64,000 nt of DNA from Saccharibacillus nicotianae (GCF_042681745.1 NZ_JBHUGF010000010.1:1302001-1366000); one strand, 5' to 3'; shown: positions 25,231-33,847, counted from the stretch's first letter. Numbers and translations: made by a program. The notes: generated by a model from the sequence alone, not told the origin.

Positions 25231-26553
25231 ACTGACCCCTTACCCAGTTTACTTAATTTAGTTTTGGTGGCATTTCTGGTGATGCTCAATGGATTTTTTG
25301 TATCGGCTGAATTCGCAATGGTTAAAATTCGTAGTAGTCGATTAGAAACATTAGTCGATGGTGGTAGTAAAAGAGCGCGCTTTGCGCAAACGATCGTAAA
25401 CAATCTGGATGCTTACCTTTCTGCTTGTCAGTTAGGGATAACATTAGCATCGCTTGGATTGGGGTGGATTGGTGAACCGGCGATTGCTGACCTGATCAGA
25501 CCTGTATTTGCGGCATTTGGCTGGAATAATGATGTAGCTGTACACACTGTTTCTATTGTGATTGCTTTTGTAGTGATTACGATATTGCATATTGTACTTG
25601 GAGAGCTTGCTCCGAAGTCTCTGGCGATTCGCAAAGCGGAAGTCGTGAGCTTATGGACAGCAGCACCGATGCTATTATTCCATAAAATCATGTATCCCTT
25701 TATCTGGGTGTTGAACGGCATGGCGAACGCTTTACTCAAAATGTTTGGCATTGCTCCGGTCTCTGAAGAAGATTCTGCTCACACAGAAGAGGAAATACGT
25801 ATACTTATGAAGGAAAGCAACAAGAGCGGACTGATCGATAATACCGAACTGGCGCTGGTTGATAATATATTCGAATTTGCTGATACAACCGCCCATGAGA
25901 TCATGATCCCACGTACAGAAATGATCTGTCTGAGTCTACATGGTTCCAAAGAAGAAAATTTGGAGCTGGCTTTTGAAGGAATGCGTACTCGTTATCCGGT
26001 ATGCGATGGCGACAAAGATCATATTGTCGGATTTGTGCATATTAAAGATTTGATGCGTTATCAAAGTGTAGATTCAGCCAAATTGATCCGTCCCATTATA
26101 GCTGTACCTGAATCAATCAAAATTAGTGAACTGATGAAGCTAATGCAACGTGGCAAAACACAGATTGCGATTTTGATTGATGAATATGGCGGTACAGCAG
26201 GTCTAGTAACTCTTGAAGACATTATGGAAGAAATCGTCGGCGAAATTCAAGATGAATTTGACCATGAACGTCCGGCTGTAGAACCTATAGATGATATGAC
26301 ATACTCGATTGATGGCATGATGTTAATTGAGGAGATCAATACACGGTTCTCATTGGATTTGGATTCGACAGAATACGATACCATTGGTGGTTGGCTGTAT
26401 TCCCGAGTGGAGTCTTTACCTCCGCAAACCGGGCAAAGTGTGGCACATGAAGGACATCTGTTTGTGATCGAAGAGACGGAACAGAAGCGTATTTCAAGGG
26501 TGAAATTAGTAATTACGCAATTCGCAACAACTCATAATCAGGCAGGAGCCTGA
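25228..26553 (+). CDS. HlyC/CorC family protein (DUF21-CBS-CorC_HlyC)
   Basis: 441 residues from a TTG start. An N-terminal DUF21 (CNNM) membrane domain of about four helices (LVMLNGFFVSAEFAMVKIRSSR, ACQLGITLASLGLGWIGEP) is followed by a CBS pair (about 205-330; HEIMIPRTEMICLS, GGTAGLVTLEDIMEEIVGEI) and a C-terminal CorC_HlyC transporter-associated domain (SIDGMMLIEEINTRF). Such proteins are linked to magnesium or cobalt homeostasis and were once called hemolysins. TTG is favoured because family members begin just before the first helix and no other start fits. The leader is unusual (see 25130-25230). Confidence 0.92.
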   Translation: MTDPLPSLLNLVLVAFLVMLNGFFVSAEFAMVKIRSSRLETLVDGGSKRARFAQTIVNNLDAYLSACQLGITLASLGLGWIGEPAIADLIRPVFAAFGWNNDVAVHTVSIVIAFVVITILHIVLGELAPKSLAIRKAEVVSLWTAAPMLLFHKIMYPFIWVLNGMANALLKMFGIAPVSEEDSAHTEEEIRILMKESNKSGLIDNTELALVDNIFEFADTTAHEIMIPRTEMICLSLHGSKEENLELAFEGMRTRYPVCDGDKDHIVGFVHIKDLMRYQSVDSAKLIRPIIAVPESIKISELMKLMQRGKTQIAILIDEYGGTAGLVTLEDIMEEIVGEIQDEFDHERPAVEPIDDMTYSIDGMMLIEEINTRFSLDLDSTEYDTIGGWLYSRVESLPPQTGQSVAHEGHLFVIEETEQKRISRVKLVITQFATTHNQAGA

Positions 26554-26578
26554 ACATCATCTGAATATCGTCACAAAT

Positions 26579-26620
26579 AAAAAAGCAAACCACTTCTGTA
26601 TAGGAGTGGTTTGCTTTTTT
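26579..26620 (+). terminator. Rho-independent terminator
   Basis: AAAAAGCAAACCACTTC pairs with GAGTGGTTTGCTTTTTT with a short loop. It ends the CorC/HlyC-type gene. Confidence 0.88.
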
Positions 26621-26702
26621 GCTGATAATACACGAGATAATAGTAGAAAATGATAAGGCTGAACCAAGAACTAAATATACGATCATTTCAATAAAGAAGT
26701 CG

Positions 26703-26756
26703 AAAACAGGGATACGAAACAGATAGTTAACGTTTCGTATTCCTGTTTTTTATTTT
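26703..26756 (+). terminator. Second strong terminator-like hairpin
   Basis: AAAACAGGGATACGAAAC (26703-26720) pairs with GTTTCGTATTCCTGTTTT (26732-26749) with a single G-T pair, followed by a T-rich stretch. It lies about 85 bases beyond the first terminator with no gene between, and just before the operators of the MATE gene. It could insulate that promoter or end a short unannotated RNA. Confidence 0.7.
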
Positions 26757-26757
26757 T

Positions 26758-26843
26758 ATCTAACAGTGTACGATTTTTCTTTACAGAAGCCGATATAGGT
26801 GATATCATCTAACACTGTAAGATATAATCTAACGATGTTAGAT
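26758..26843. promoter_or_regulatory. Three copies of an ATCTAAC-N3-GTTAGAT operator
   Basis: 26827-26843 is a perfect palindrome (ATCTAAC-GAT-GTTAGAT). 26807-26823 matches it with one arm mismatch and 26758-26774 with two. The second and third are centred exactly 20 bp apart and flank or overlap a TATAAT at 26823-26828. The layout is that of a TetR- or MarR-type repressor site array in front of the MATE exporter gene; no such regulator gene is adjacent. Confidence 0.7.
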
Positions 26844-26951
26844 AAAAAACGTTCAATGATCTATATTGTTTTTGCTAACTATTGAGATAGGCATAATGTT
26901 GTAGCTAATAGTGTATTGACCAATAAAGAATAAAAGAAAGTAGTGATAACT

Positions 26952-28304
26952 ATGGATGCTAAAAATCTGTATTACTTTGAAGAAGCGCCAATTGCCAAAT
27001 CGGTTACACATTTTGCGGTACCGATGATGTTAGGAATGTCGATGAGTGTTGTGTATTCGATTTTGAATGCGTATTTTATTGGTACGCTGAATAATACGGC
27101 GATGCTAACTGCACTTGCTTTAACATTGCCATTATTTTCAGTGATTATGGCGCTAGGCAATTTGATAGGGATAGGGAGTGGAGCATTTATTTCTCGATTG
27201 CTAGGAGAAAAAAGATATGATGATGTTAAACATGTATCTTCGTTTGCTTTTTATAGTAGTCTGATTCTGGGGTTGATTGTTGTAGCGATCGGGCTTCCTT
27301 TGCTTGATCCAATCGTGCAATTTTTAGGAGCTAATTCAGAATCGTTTGCTTTTACCAGAGACTATGTGATGATTATGCTGGCGGGTTCGCCATTTATTTT
27401 ATTATTTTTTATGTTAGAAAATATTGTTCGTTCAGAAGGTGCAGCCAATACGTCAATGATCGGTATGATTTTGAGTGTAATTGTTAATATTATTCTTGAT
27501 ATCTTCGTTATTTTTGTTTTTCACTGGGGAGTCATCGGGGTCGCTTCTGCTACAGTGATTTCCAATCTAGTAGCCAGTGCGTATTATGCTTTTCATATCG
27601 GGTACAAAAGTCAATTTTTGACCATCTCTATCAGAGCTTTTAAAGTAACAAAAGAAATTGTAAGTAATGTATTCAAAATAGGCGTTCCTGTTTTTATTAT
27701 GAGCCTTTTTCTGGGAGCGATGTCGCTGATTTTTAATCGTTTTCTGATTGAGTATGGGGAACAAGCAGTAGCTGGATTTGGGATTTCATCACGTTTATTG
27801 CAATTTCCTGAATGTATCTTAATGGGATTATGCGAAGGTGTAGTACCGATGATTGCTTTTAATTTTGTAGCCAATAAAGAACGGATGAAGCAGACGATCA
27901 CATTTACGATCAAAGCGATTGTAATATTAGCTACGATATTCGGAATAATTGTCTATTTTATTTCAGATCATTTAATAGGTCTATTCACCAACGATCCGCA
28001 ATTAATTGAAATGGGTAGCTATATTCTGCATGTAACGTTTTTATCCTTATTTATTACAGGAATCACCGTTTTGTTTACAGGTATTTTCCAAGCAACCGCA
28101 CAAGGAACAGCGGCATTTATCATGTCTATTATTCAAGGAATTACGTTAATTCCTGTATTGTATATCGCTAATCAAATGAATGGTTTTCATGGGGTGGTAT
28201 GGTCACTTGTGATCTCGGATGTTGTTGCATTTCTGGTAGGGGCTATAATGCTCTATATGTTGCGCAATAAATTACAACCTGATTTGGAAAGTATAGCAGC
28301 ATAA
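26952..28304 (+). CDS. MATE family efflux transporter
   Basis: 450 residues with twelve predicted membrane helices in two homologous halves, as in the MATE (NorM/MepA-like) family that exports drugs and other cations in exchange for Na+ or H+. Typical blocks: HFAVPMMLGMSMSVVYSIL, GNLIGIGSGAFISRLLGEKR and GISSRLLQFPECILMGLCEGVVPMIAFNF, close to MepA-type proteins. The ATG at 26952 is preferred over an in-frame GTG at 26943; ribosome sites are weak for both. Expression is probably governed by the three palindromes upstream. Confidence 0.92.
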   Translation: MDAKNLYYFEEAPIAKSVTHFAVPMMLGMSMSVVYSILNAYFIGTLNNTAMLTALALTLPLFSVIMALGNLIGIGSGAFISRLLGEKRYDDVKHVSSFAFYSSLILGLIVVAIGLPLLDPIVQFLGANSESFAFTRDYVMIMLAGSPFILLFFMLENIVRSEGAANTSMIGMILSVIVNIILDIFVIFVFHWGVIGVASATVISNLVASAYYAFHIGYKSQFLTISIRAFKVTKEIVSNVFKIGVPVFIMSLFLGAMSLIFNRFLIEYGEQAVAGFGISSRLLQFPECILMGLCEGVVPMIAFNFVANKERMKQTITFTIKAIVILATIFGIIVYFISDHLIGLFTNDPQLIEMGSYILHVTFLSLFITGITVLFTGIFQATAQGTAAFIMSIIQGITLIPVLYIANQMNGFHGVVWSLVISDVVAFLVGAIMLYMLRNKLQPDLESIAA

Positions 28305-28369
28305 CCAAAATCTAATTCGCTATCTCTTTATATAGGATAGAAAGCACTATGGATCAGAAAATAAACAAT

Positions 28370-28404
28370 AAAAGCCCTCTTACCACAAAGATAAGAGGGT
28401 TTTT
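28370..28404. terminator. Bidirectional terminator
   Basis: AAAAGCCCTCTTA pairs with TAAGAGGGTTTTT. It lies between the convergent MATE and YteA-like genes. Confidence 0.85.
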
Positions 28405-28444
28405 GCTATATACAGTATTTATATTGTTATCGGCTAAATATATC

Positions 28445-29224
28445 TTAGCGACGACGATCTGCATCTTCGCTTTCAGCATCGATTTCTTCGTCATCTTCGG
28501 TTACCTGTAATTCGGTATCGCCTTCATTATCAGCTACATAACGATCCAGATCTTCGCCGCGCTGTACATGACGTTGACCACCTTCGATATCGTTACCAGC
28601 GAATTTCTCAATATCTTCTACTGTACCGTTATCTTTATTTTCGCCACCTTCAGCAAGTTCATTATAGCTTTCGACATCACGCTGTGTAGACATAGCAGGT
28701 GAATCAGCTACACCATATTCTTCTACAGCTTGCCATGCGCCAGCATCATCGAATTTACCAGTATGATTTTGACGATTTTCGCCAGCACCTTTAGCAGCAG
28801 GAGTAATCAAATCTTCTTCTATCGGGCGATAATCATTGACACCGCCGCCTTCTTCAGCACTTTCGCCAACTAACATAGTGGTATAAGGAAGTGCTTGTAG
28901 ACGTTCAAAAGGAATTTCTTTTCCACTGATCTCACTGATTCCATACGTACCATCTTCGATACGTTGTAGTGCAGCATTGATTTGATCTAGCGTATCATCC
29001 ATATTATCATCGATTGCCATATCACGTTCACGTTCATACGTTTCTGTACCAAGATCACCAGGGTGGTTATCAACAGAAGAAAGTTCTCCTGTCGAATCAA
29101 GTTCAGATTCAGTCTGACCATCAGCCGTATCATTTTCCATATTAAAATGACGCTCTAATGCTTCTTTATTTTCCAATAAGCTATTTTTTAGTTCCTCAAT
29201 TTGTGAAGATTGTAAGTGTTTCAT
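28445..29224 (-). CDS. YteA family (TraR/DksA-like) protein without zinc-finger cysteines
   Basis: 259 residues, very acidic. The N-terminal half is the YteA/TraR-DksA layout: a helical hairpin (QSSQIEELKNSLLENKEALERHF; SSVDNHPGDLGTETYERERDMAI; MDDTLDQINAALQRIEDGTYG) leading to ISGKEIPFERLQALPYTTM, where DksA proteins carry a Cys4 zinc finger. All cysteines are missing here. The Glu/Asp-rich tail follows a YGVADSPAM segment shared by YteA-type proteins. In Bacillus YteA is a sporulation- or stress-associated protein. AGGGGA precedes the ATG at 29224. Confidence 0.88.
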   Translation of the reverse strand: MKHLQSSQIEELKNSLLENKEALERHFNMENDTADGQTESELDSTGELSSVDNHPGDLGTETYERERDMAIDDNMDDTLDQINAALQRIEDGTYGISEISGKEIPFERLQALPYTTMLVGESAEEGGGVNDYRPIEEDLITPAAKGAGENRQNHTGKFDDAGAWQAVEEYGVADSPAMSTQRDVESYNELAEGGENKDNGTVEDIEKFAGNDIEGGQRHVQRGEDLDRYVADNEGDTELQVTEDDEEIDAESEDADRRR

Positions 29225-29398
29225 CGTGTGTTTCCCCTCTCAAGACGAGTTATCGTAAATTTATAAGATGTTTGTAGAATGATGCAATCTATTCTCCATT
29301 TACCCTACTATCCCAATAATCAATCGTTTGTTAGGAAAAGGAAATGTTTGGTTAATACAACATAACAACCACTATAGTTTTGAAAGGGGAGAATTAAT

Positions 29399-30541
29399 GT
29401 GAAAGCACTAACATATCAAGGTAAACGTAAAGTGAAAGTCAAAGAGGTAGAAGATGCAAAGTTACAAAAACAAGATGATGTTCTAATCCGCATTACATCT
29501 ACAGCCATCTGTGGATCTGATTTGCATATATTTAATGGCAATATCCCAGGAATGGACGGAGATTATGTAATTGGACACGAACCGATGGGAATCGTAGAGG
29601 AAGTCGGCCCAGAAGTAACGAAAGTGAAAAAAGGCGACCGCGTTATTATTCCTTTTAACGTATCTTGTGGTGAATGTTTCTTCTGTAAAAATGAAATGGA
29701 AAGCCAATGCGATAATGCGAATGAAAATCCTGAAAAAGATACAGGCGCAATGTTTGGTTATTCTAATACTTACGGTGGATTTGCAGGCGGACAAGCCGAA
29801 TACTTACGTGTACCTTATGGTAACTTTTTACCATTCGTTATTCCAGAAAGCTTGGAAGTTCCAGATGAAGATGTACTATTTTTGTCTGATGTTATCCCAA
29901 CAGCCTACTGGAGTGTTGAAAGCGCTGGCGTGAAAAAAGGCGATACCGTTATCGTACTTGGTTGTGGCCCTATCGGATTAATCACGCAAAAATTTGCTTG
30001 GCAAAAAGGAGCAAAACGCGTTATCGCTGTCGATCATATCGATTACCGTCTAGCTCATGCGAAGCGTACCAATAATGTAGAGACAGTAAATTTCAAAGAT
30101 GTAGGCGATGCAGATCAATATCTGATTGAACTCACCAGTGGTGGAGCAGACGTGGTTATTGACTGTGTCGGTCTAGATGCAGAGAAATCAACTATCGAGA
30201 AAGTCGAAACAGCTTTGAAAATTCAAGGCGGTTCACTGGGTGCTTTCCAATTAGCTAGTAATGTAGTACGCAAATTTGGTACGATTCAGTTAACAGGAGT
30301 ATATGGATTGAACTACAATCAATTCCCTTTAGGTCATTTATTTGAACGTAATATTCAGTTGAAAATGGGTCAAGCGCCTGTTGTTCACTATATGCCAGAG
30401 TTGTTCAAACAAATTCAAACAGGACAGTTCAGTGCCGCTGATATTATTACTCATCGTCTTTCTTTGGATGAAGCAGAGCATGGTTACCATGTATTTGATA
30501 GCAAAGAAGAGAACTGTATCAAAGTTGTATTGAAGCCATAA
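29399..30541 (+). CDS. Zinc-dependent alcohol dehydrogenase
   Basis: 380 residues from a GTG start behind GGGGAGA. Medium-chain dehydrogenase: catalytic zinc ligands in ICGSDLH and GHEPMG, structural zinc Cys set in CGECFFCKNEMESQC (Cys about 90, 93, 96, 104), and cofactor motif VLGCGPIGL. The long insert after the structural zinc (NENPEKDTGAMFGYSNTYGG) and overall length place it with glutathione-independent formaldehyde dehydrogenase-like enzymes. It oxidises an alcohol or aldehyde with NAD(P). Monocistronic; divergent from the YteA-like gene across 174 bases. Confidence 0.92.
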   Translation: MKALTYQGKRKVKVKEVEDAKLQKQDDVLIRITSTAICGSDLHIFNGNIPGMDGDYVIGHEPMGIVEEVGPEVTKVKKGDRVIIPFNVSCGECFFCKNEMESQCDNANENPEKDTGAMFGYSNTYGGFAGGQAEYLRVPYGNFLPFVIPESLEVPDEDVLFLSDVIPTAYWSVESAGVKKGDTVIVLGCGPIGLITQKFAWQKGAKRVIAVDHIDYRLAHAKRTNNVETVNFKDVGDADQYLIELTSGGADVVIDCVGLDAEKSTIEKVETALKIQGGSLGAFQLASNVVRKFGTIQLTGVYGLNYNQFPLGHLFERNIQLKMGQAPVVHYMPELFKQIQTGQFSAADIITHRLSLDEAEHGYHVFDSKEENCIKVVLKP

Positions 30542-30591
30542 TAGGCTATCTTTCGTAGAATAGTAATTAATACCTGTATCTCATTTAATAT

Positions 30592-30629
30592 AAAAAGTGT
30601 GGATTCCTTATGGAGTCTACACTTTTTTT
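30592..30629 (+). terminator. Rho-independent terminator
   Basis: AAAAAGTGTGGATTCC pairs with GGAGTCTACACTTTTT across minor mismatches, with a T tail. It ends the alcohol dehydrogenase gene. Confidence 0.82.
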
Positions 30630-30640
30630 GTGTTGTGATC

Positions 30641-30691
30641 TTGCAAAAGCGAAATATTCAACTTATAATTTGATAATGATAATCATTTTCA
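30641..30691 (+). promoter_or_regulatory. Sigma-A promoter with overlapping Fur box
   Basis: -35 TTGCAA (30641-30646), a 17-bp spacer, -10 TATAAT (30664-30669). The Fur box at 30671-30691 contains GATAATGATAATCATTTTC, 18 of 19 positions of the classical consensus, equal to two overlapping 7-1-7 sites each matching 14 of 15. It covers the predicted start of transcription, the position for iron-dependent repression. Confidence 0.9.
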
Positions 30692-30711
30692 ATTAGAAAG
30701 GAAGCGTTGAA

Positions 30712-31563
30712 ATGAATATATCTCTTCCCGCATTTCACCATGCGTTTTATACATTATCTTTGCGCAAGCCTGAACAACAAGACAGTATTATTCGAATAGG
30801 AGAAGTACAATTCGGCGGTGGACGCTTTGTCGCTATTGTATCTACAGAAGCAGAATCAAGAATAGAAATGGAACAAGATGCCGCTGCAATCAGTCGCTCA
30901 GGAGCGCAGATTATCGCCGGTCATTGGAAAGAACAGAATGAAGGGATTCCTTTTCGTAAAATGAGCACATTACAACGCGTAGCCAATCAATATGGACTAC
31001 TGACTATGTTAGAAGTAACCGCTCATGAACAATTGAAAATATGTGAAGAATATGCTGATCTGATTGCTATCGATATTCGTTTACTACGTAATCAATTGTT
31101 ATTACGCCGATTGAGTAGCGTGAAGCGTCCGATTGTTTTGAAGCGTAGTCATCAAGATTCATATGAAGATTTGTTAGGAGCGGCTGAATACCTATTATCT
31201 CATGGTAATCCTAATATTATTTTATGCGAAGGCAGTATTTGTCCTTTTGAAAATATACATTATAACTCGCTCGATATTGCAGCCATTCCAGAATTACGCC
31301 AATTGACGCATCTACCTGTTATTGCTTATCCAGTTCATTGTATATCCAATGGAAATACACTTAGCTCTATTACCAAAGCCTGTGTCGCGGCAGGAGCAGA
31401 TGGATTATTTTTAGAACTAAAGTCTAATATTACAGAGGATTATACAAATACTCGCTCTATAAATACTCAAGCTTTATCCTCTGAAGAATATGCCGCATTA
31501 ATGCACGATGTACGGATGCTTGCACTGGTATGTGGACGACGAATGAGCCGCATGAACAATTAA
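30712..31563 (+). CDS. Fur-controlled DAHP-synthase-like protein with altered active site
   Basis: 283 residues, an aldolase-type TIM barrel of the DAHP/KDO8P synthase family (type I-beta): EYADLIAIDIR, GAAEYLLSHGNPNIILCEG, LDIAAIPELRQLTHLPVIAYP and KACVAAGADGLFLEL follow the usual order. Key residues differ. GPC(S) near residue 45 is VST, so the metal-binding Cys is Thr45; KPRTSPYSFQG is replaced by HWKEQNEGIPF; KRG is KRS; CERGIR is CEGSIC; DPSH is YPVH. Lys144, Arg145, His209 and Glu235 remain. A changed reaction or a non-catalytic role is likely. GAAAGGAAG precedes the ATG. Iron-starvation expression suggests a link to siderophore or metal metabolism. Confidence 0.8.
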   Translation: MNISLPAFHHAFYTLSLRKPEQQDSIIRIGEVQFGGGRFVAIVSTEAESRIEMEQDAAAISRSGAQIIAGHWKEQNEGIPFRKMSTLQRVANQYGLLTMLEVTAHEQLKICEEYADLIAIDIRLLRNQLLLRRLSSVKRPIVLKRSHQDSYEDLLGAAEYLLSHGNPNIILCEGSICPFENIHYNSLDIAAIPELRQLTHLPVIAYPVHCISNGNTLSSITKACVAAGADGLFLELKSNITEDYTNTRSINTQALSSEEYAALMHDVRMLALVCGRRMSRMNN

Positions 31564-31585
31564 AAAGATCAATAAGATTAAAATG

Positions 31586-32173
31586 CTATGGTCTAAACTG
31601 CTCGATCGGTGTTGTATGAATCTTTAATTTATGCTTTTTGATCTCCTGATATAATCTCTCTGAAATAATCGGATTAGAAATATACGTATAATCCAGTGTG
31701 AAAAATTCATTTCCTTCGATGCTCGATTCATCTAGTATAATCTGTTCAAACCCTTTAGCTATTCGGCGTGACGGTTGATCGATAGAGCGTAGAACCATCG
31801 CTTTGCCAGCATAGTGAGATTGTTCATAATCGACACAATCGAGAGACTGTAATGCATGAGCGATCCAGTATATTTCCGGTACAGACGTATGATTATGATA
31901 ATAGATCTGTGCAGGGATAAATTGTGCGACAACGTTCGATTGTTCTAGCAGTTGCTTGAATGTATCAGATACGACAGTAGCTCGATTACCTGTATAGAAA
32001 AAATCAACGTCCAATTTTCTTACTCTAGAATCTAGCGTTACTTTAACATTAGTAAAAGGTGATAATTCTGTGTGATTGGGATCATAATAATCACTCAGAG
32101 CAGGCACAAAGGTAGCCCCACCTGAAATAAATCCTTTGCCCGGATATTGGTATTCCAAAACATAGTATTGCAT
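31586..32173 (-). CDS. Imm11/DUF1629-like immunity protein, orphan
   Basis: 195 residues, soluble, with no signal. The middle and end follow the layout of Imm11 (DUF1629) family immunity proteins: VVSDTFKQLLEQ, VAQFIPAQIYYH, YWIAHALQSLDCVDYEQS, GNEFFTLDYT and ISERLYQEIKKHKLKIHTTP. Such proteins neutralise polymorphic toxins delivered by neighbouring cells. No toxin gene lies beside it, so it may be an orphan immunity gene or have another role. Only 22 bases separate its stop from the convergent DAHP-synthase-like gene, without a terminator. The ribosome site (GGAATGAATAGCAGC) is modest. Family assignment is from pattern memory. Confidence 0.6.
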   Translation of the reverse strand: MQYYVLEYQYPGKGFISGGATFVPALSDYYDPNHTELSPFTNVKVTLDSRVRKLDVDFFYTGNRATVVSDTFKQLLEQSNVVAQFIPAQIYYHNHTSVPEIYWIAHALQSLDCVDYEQSHYAGKAMVLRSIDQPSRRIAKGFEQIILDESSIEGNEFFTLDYTYISNPIISERLYQEIKKHKLKIHTTPIEQFRP

Positions 32174-32290
32174 AGCTGCTATTCATTCCTTTCGACAGAT
32201 CATCTATATTCTGTCTGATGTAATCTATAACATTCTTGTATATGTATAAATATCTATTGCTACCTATCCATGAACTCAAATAATCATAAT

Positions 32291-32325
32291 AAAAAACCTG
32301 TCATATCGCAAATGACAGGTTTTTT
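32291..32325. terminator. Terminator of the M29 aminopeptidase gene
   Basis: AAAAACCTGTCAT pairs with ATGACAGGTTTTT around a short loop, with T runs on both strands. It lies just beyond the stop of the minus-strand peptidase gene and upstream of the Imm11-like gene. Confidence 0.85.
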
Positions 32326-32378
32326 ATCTTTACTATATTTATTACTATATGATTGCATAGAGTATCAAAGAAATACGC

Positions 32379-33611
32379 TTAAAATGCCCATTCACCTTGA
32401 CGGAATACAGGTTCTTTTTCGCCGTCTTTAGTGATTCCATAGATATCCATTTCACCAGAACCGATCATAAAGTCGACGTGAGTAAGACTGTTGTTAAGTC
32501 CGCGTTCGTTCAATTCTTCACGAGATAATTCTTTACCACCAATCAAGTTAAATGCGTATGCACTACCGATCGCAAGGTGATTTGAAGCATTCTCATCAAA
32601 CAATGTATTGTAATATAAAATATTGGATTGAGAAATAGGTGATTTGTGAGGCACTAATGCAACTTCACCAAGATAATGAGAACCTTCATCCATACTCACC
32701 AGACGCTCTAATGTATCTTGTCCTTGTTCAGCTTCTACGCCGACAATACGACCGTCTTTGAATGTTAATTTGAAGTTGTCGATAATGTTACCACCATAAC
32801 TTAATGGCTTGGTGCTACTAACATAGCCATTAACATCACTTTTTAGTGGTGCTGTAAATACTTCTTCTGTCGGCATATTTGCCATAAATGTAAATCCGCG
32901 TTCGCTTGTACTTTCTGCTGCTGCCCATAAGTGACCCTCAGGAAGTCCAATCGTTAAGTCTGTTCCAGGTGCAACATAATGTAATTGTTTGTATGCTTTA
33001 TCGTTAAGATATTTAGATTTGGTATTTAATAATTCAACATGTTTTTCCCATGCTTCGATCGCATCGCCATTACCTACACGTACTGCTTTGAGGATTGCAT
33101 CCCACATAGCAGAGACTTGTTCTTCTTTAGCTACATCAGGGAACACTTTAGCAGCCCAAGCTTCTGAAGGCACAGCCACAATTGACCAGCTTAATTTTTC
33201 GGATTGTACATATTCGCGATATTTAGCGAGTGCTTTATTGGCAGTCATTTGATACGTAGAAATGCGTTCTGGATTTACTCCTTTTAATAAATCAGGATCA
33301 TCAGAAACGACATGCAAGATGGCTCCGCCATCGACTGCAAGTTCTTCCATTTCAGCAGCATACCATTTTGGACCAATTTCAAATGATTCATCTGGAGCCA
33401 TATCATAGCGCATACGTGCGACTTGATCGTCACTCCAATTGACTTTAACAAGAACAGCACCAGCTTCATAAGCTTTTTTGGTGACGATACGTACAAATTC
33501 AACAGCATCAATCGAAGCATTAATGACTAAACGCTGACCTGGCTGTATATTAACACCGACACGCACCGCAAGTTCGGCGTACTGTTCTAATTTGCTCTGA
33601 AAATCTGACAT
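32379..33611 (-). CDS. M29 family aminopeptidase (AmpS/PepS-like)
   Basis: 410 residues from the ATG at 33611, which has GGAGGA upstream; an ATG at 33638 lies before that site. Thermophilic metallo-aminopeptidase family M29: the conserved metal- and substrate-site blocks are present near the C-terminus (MDEGSHYLGEVALVPHKSPI, YYNTLFDENASNHLAIGSAY, LTHVDFMIGSGEMDIYG). It cleaves N-terminal residues from peptides in the cytoplasm with two metal ions. Monocistronic. Confidence 0.92.
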   Translation of the reverse strand: MSDFQSKLEQYAELAVRVGVNIQPGQRLVINASIDAVEFVRIVTKKAYEAGAVLVKVNWSDDQVARMRYDMAPDESFEIGPKWYAAEMEELAVDGGAILHVVSDDPDLLKGVNPERISTYQMTANKALAKYREYVQSEKLSWSIVAVPSEAWAAKVFPDVAKEEQVSAMWDAILKAVRVGNGDAIEAWEKHVELLNTKSKYLNDKAYKQLHYVAPGTDLTIGLPEGHLWAAAESTSERGFTFMANMPTEEVFTAPLKSDVNGYVSSTKPLSYGGNIIDNFKLTFKDGRIVGVEAEQGQDTLERLVSMDEGSHYLGEVALVPHKSPISQSNILYYNTLFDENASNHLAIGSAYAFNLIGGKELSREELNERGLNNSLTHVDFMIGSGEMDIYGITKDGEKEPVFRQGEWAF

Positions 33612-33847
33612 TGATAAATTCCTCCATTTCAAATACAAAGATGTGTCAAAGAATCATTTTATGATCCGTCTTATCTATTTTACAGGAATCTATTCACAAA
33701 GAAAACAAAATGTATAAATGTATAAATTTCCATATGTAAAAATAAAATTTGGTTTCTTTAAAAAAATGGTCTAGAATACTGTATAAATTGATATATTTAT
33801 TACGAATCCGTTATCGGTTGATGTGAGGTAAGAGAGGGGCAATCTGG

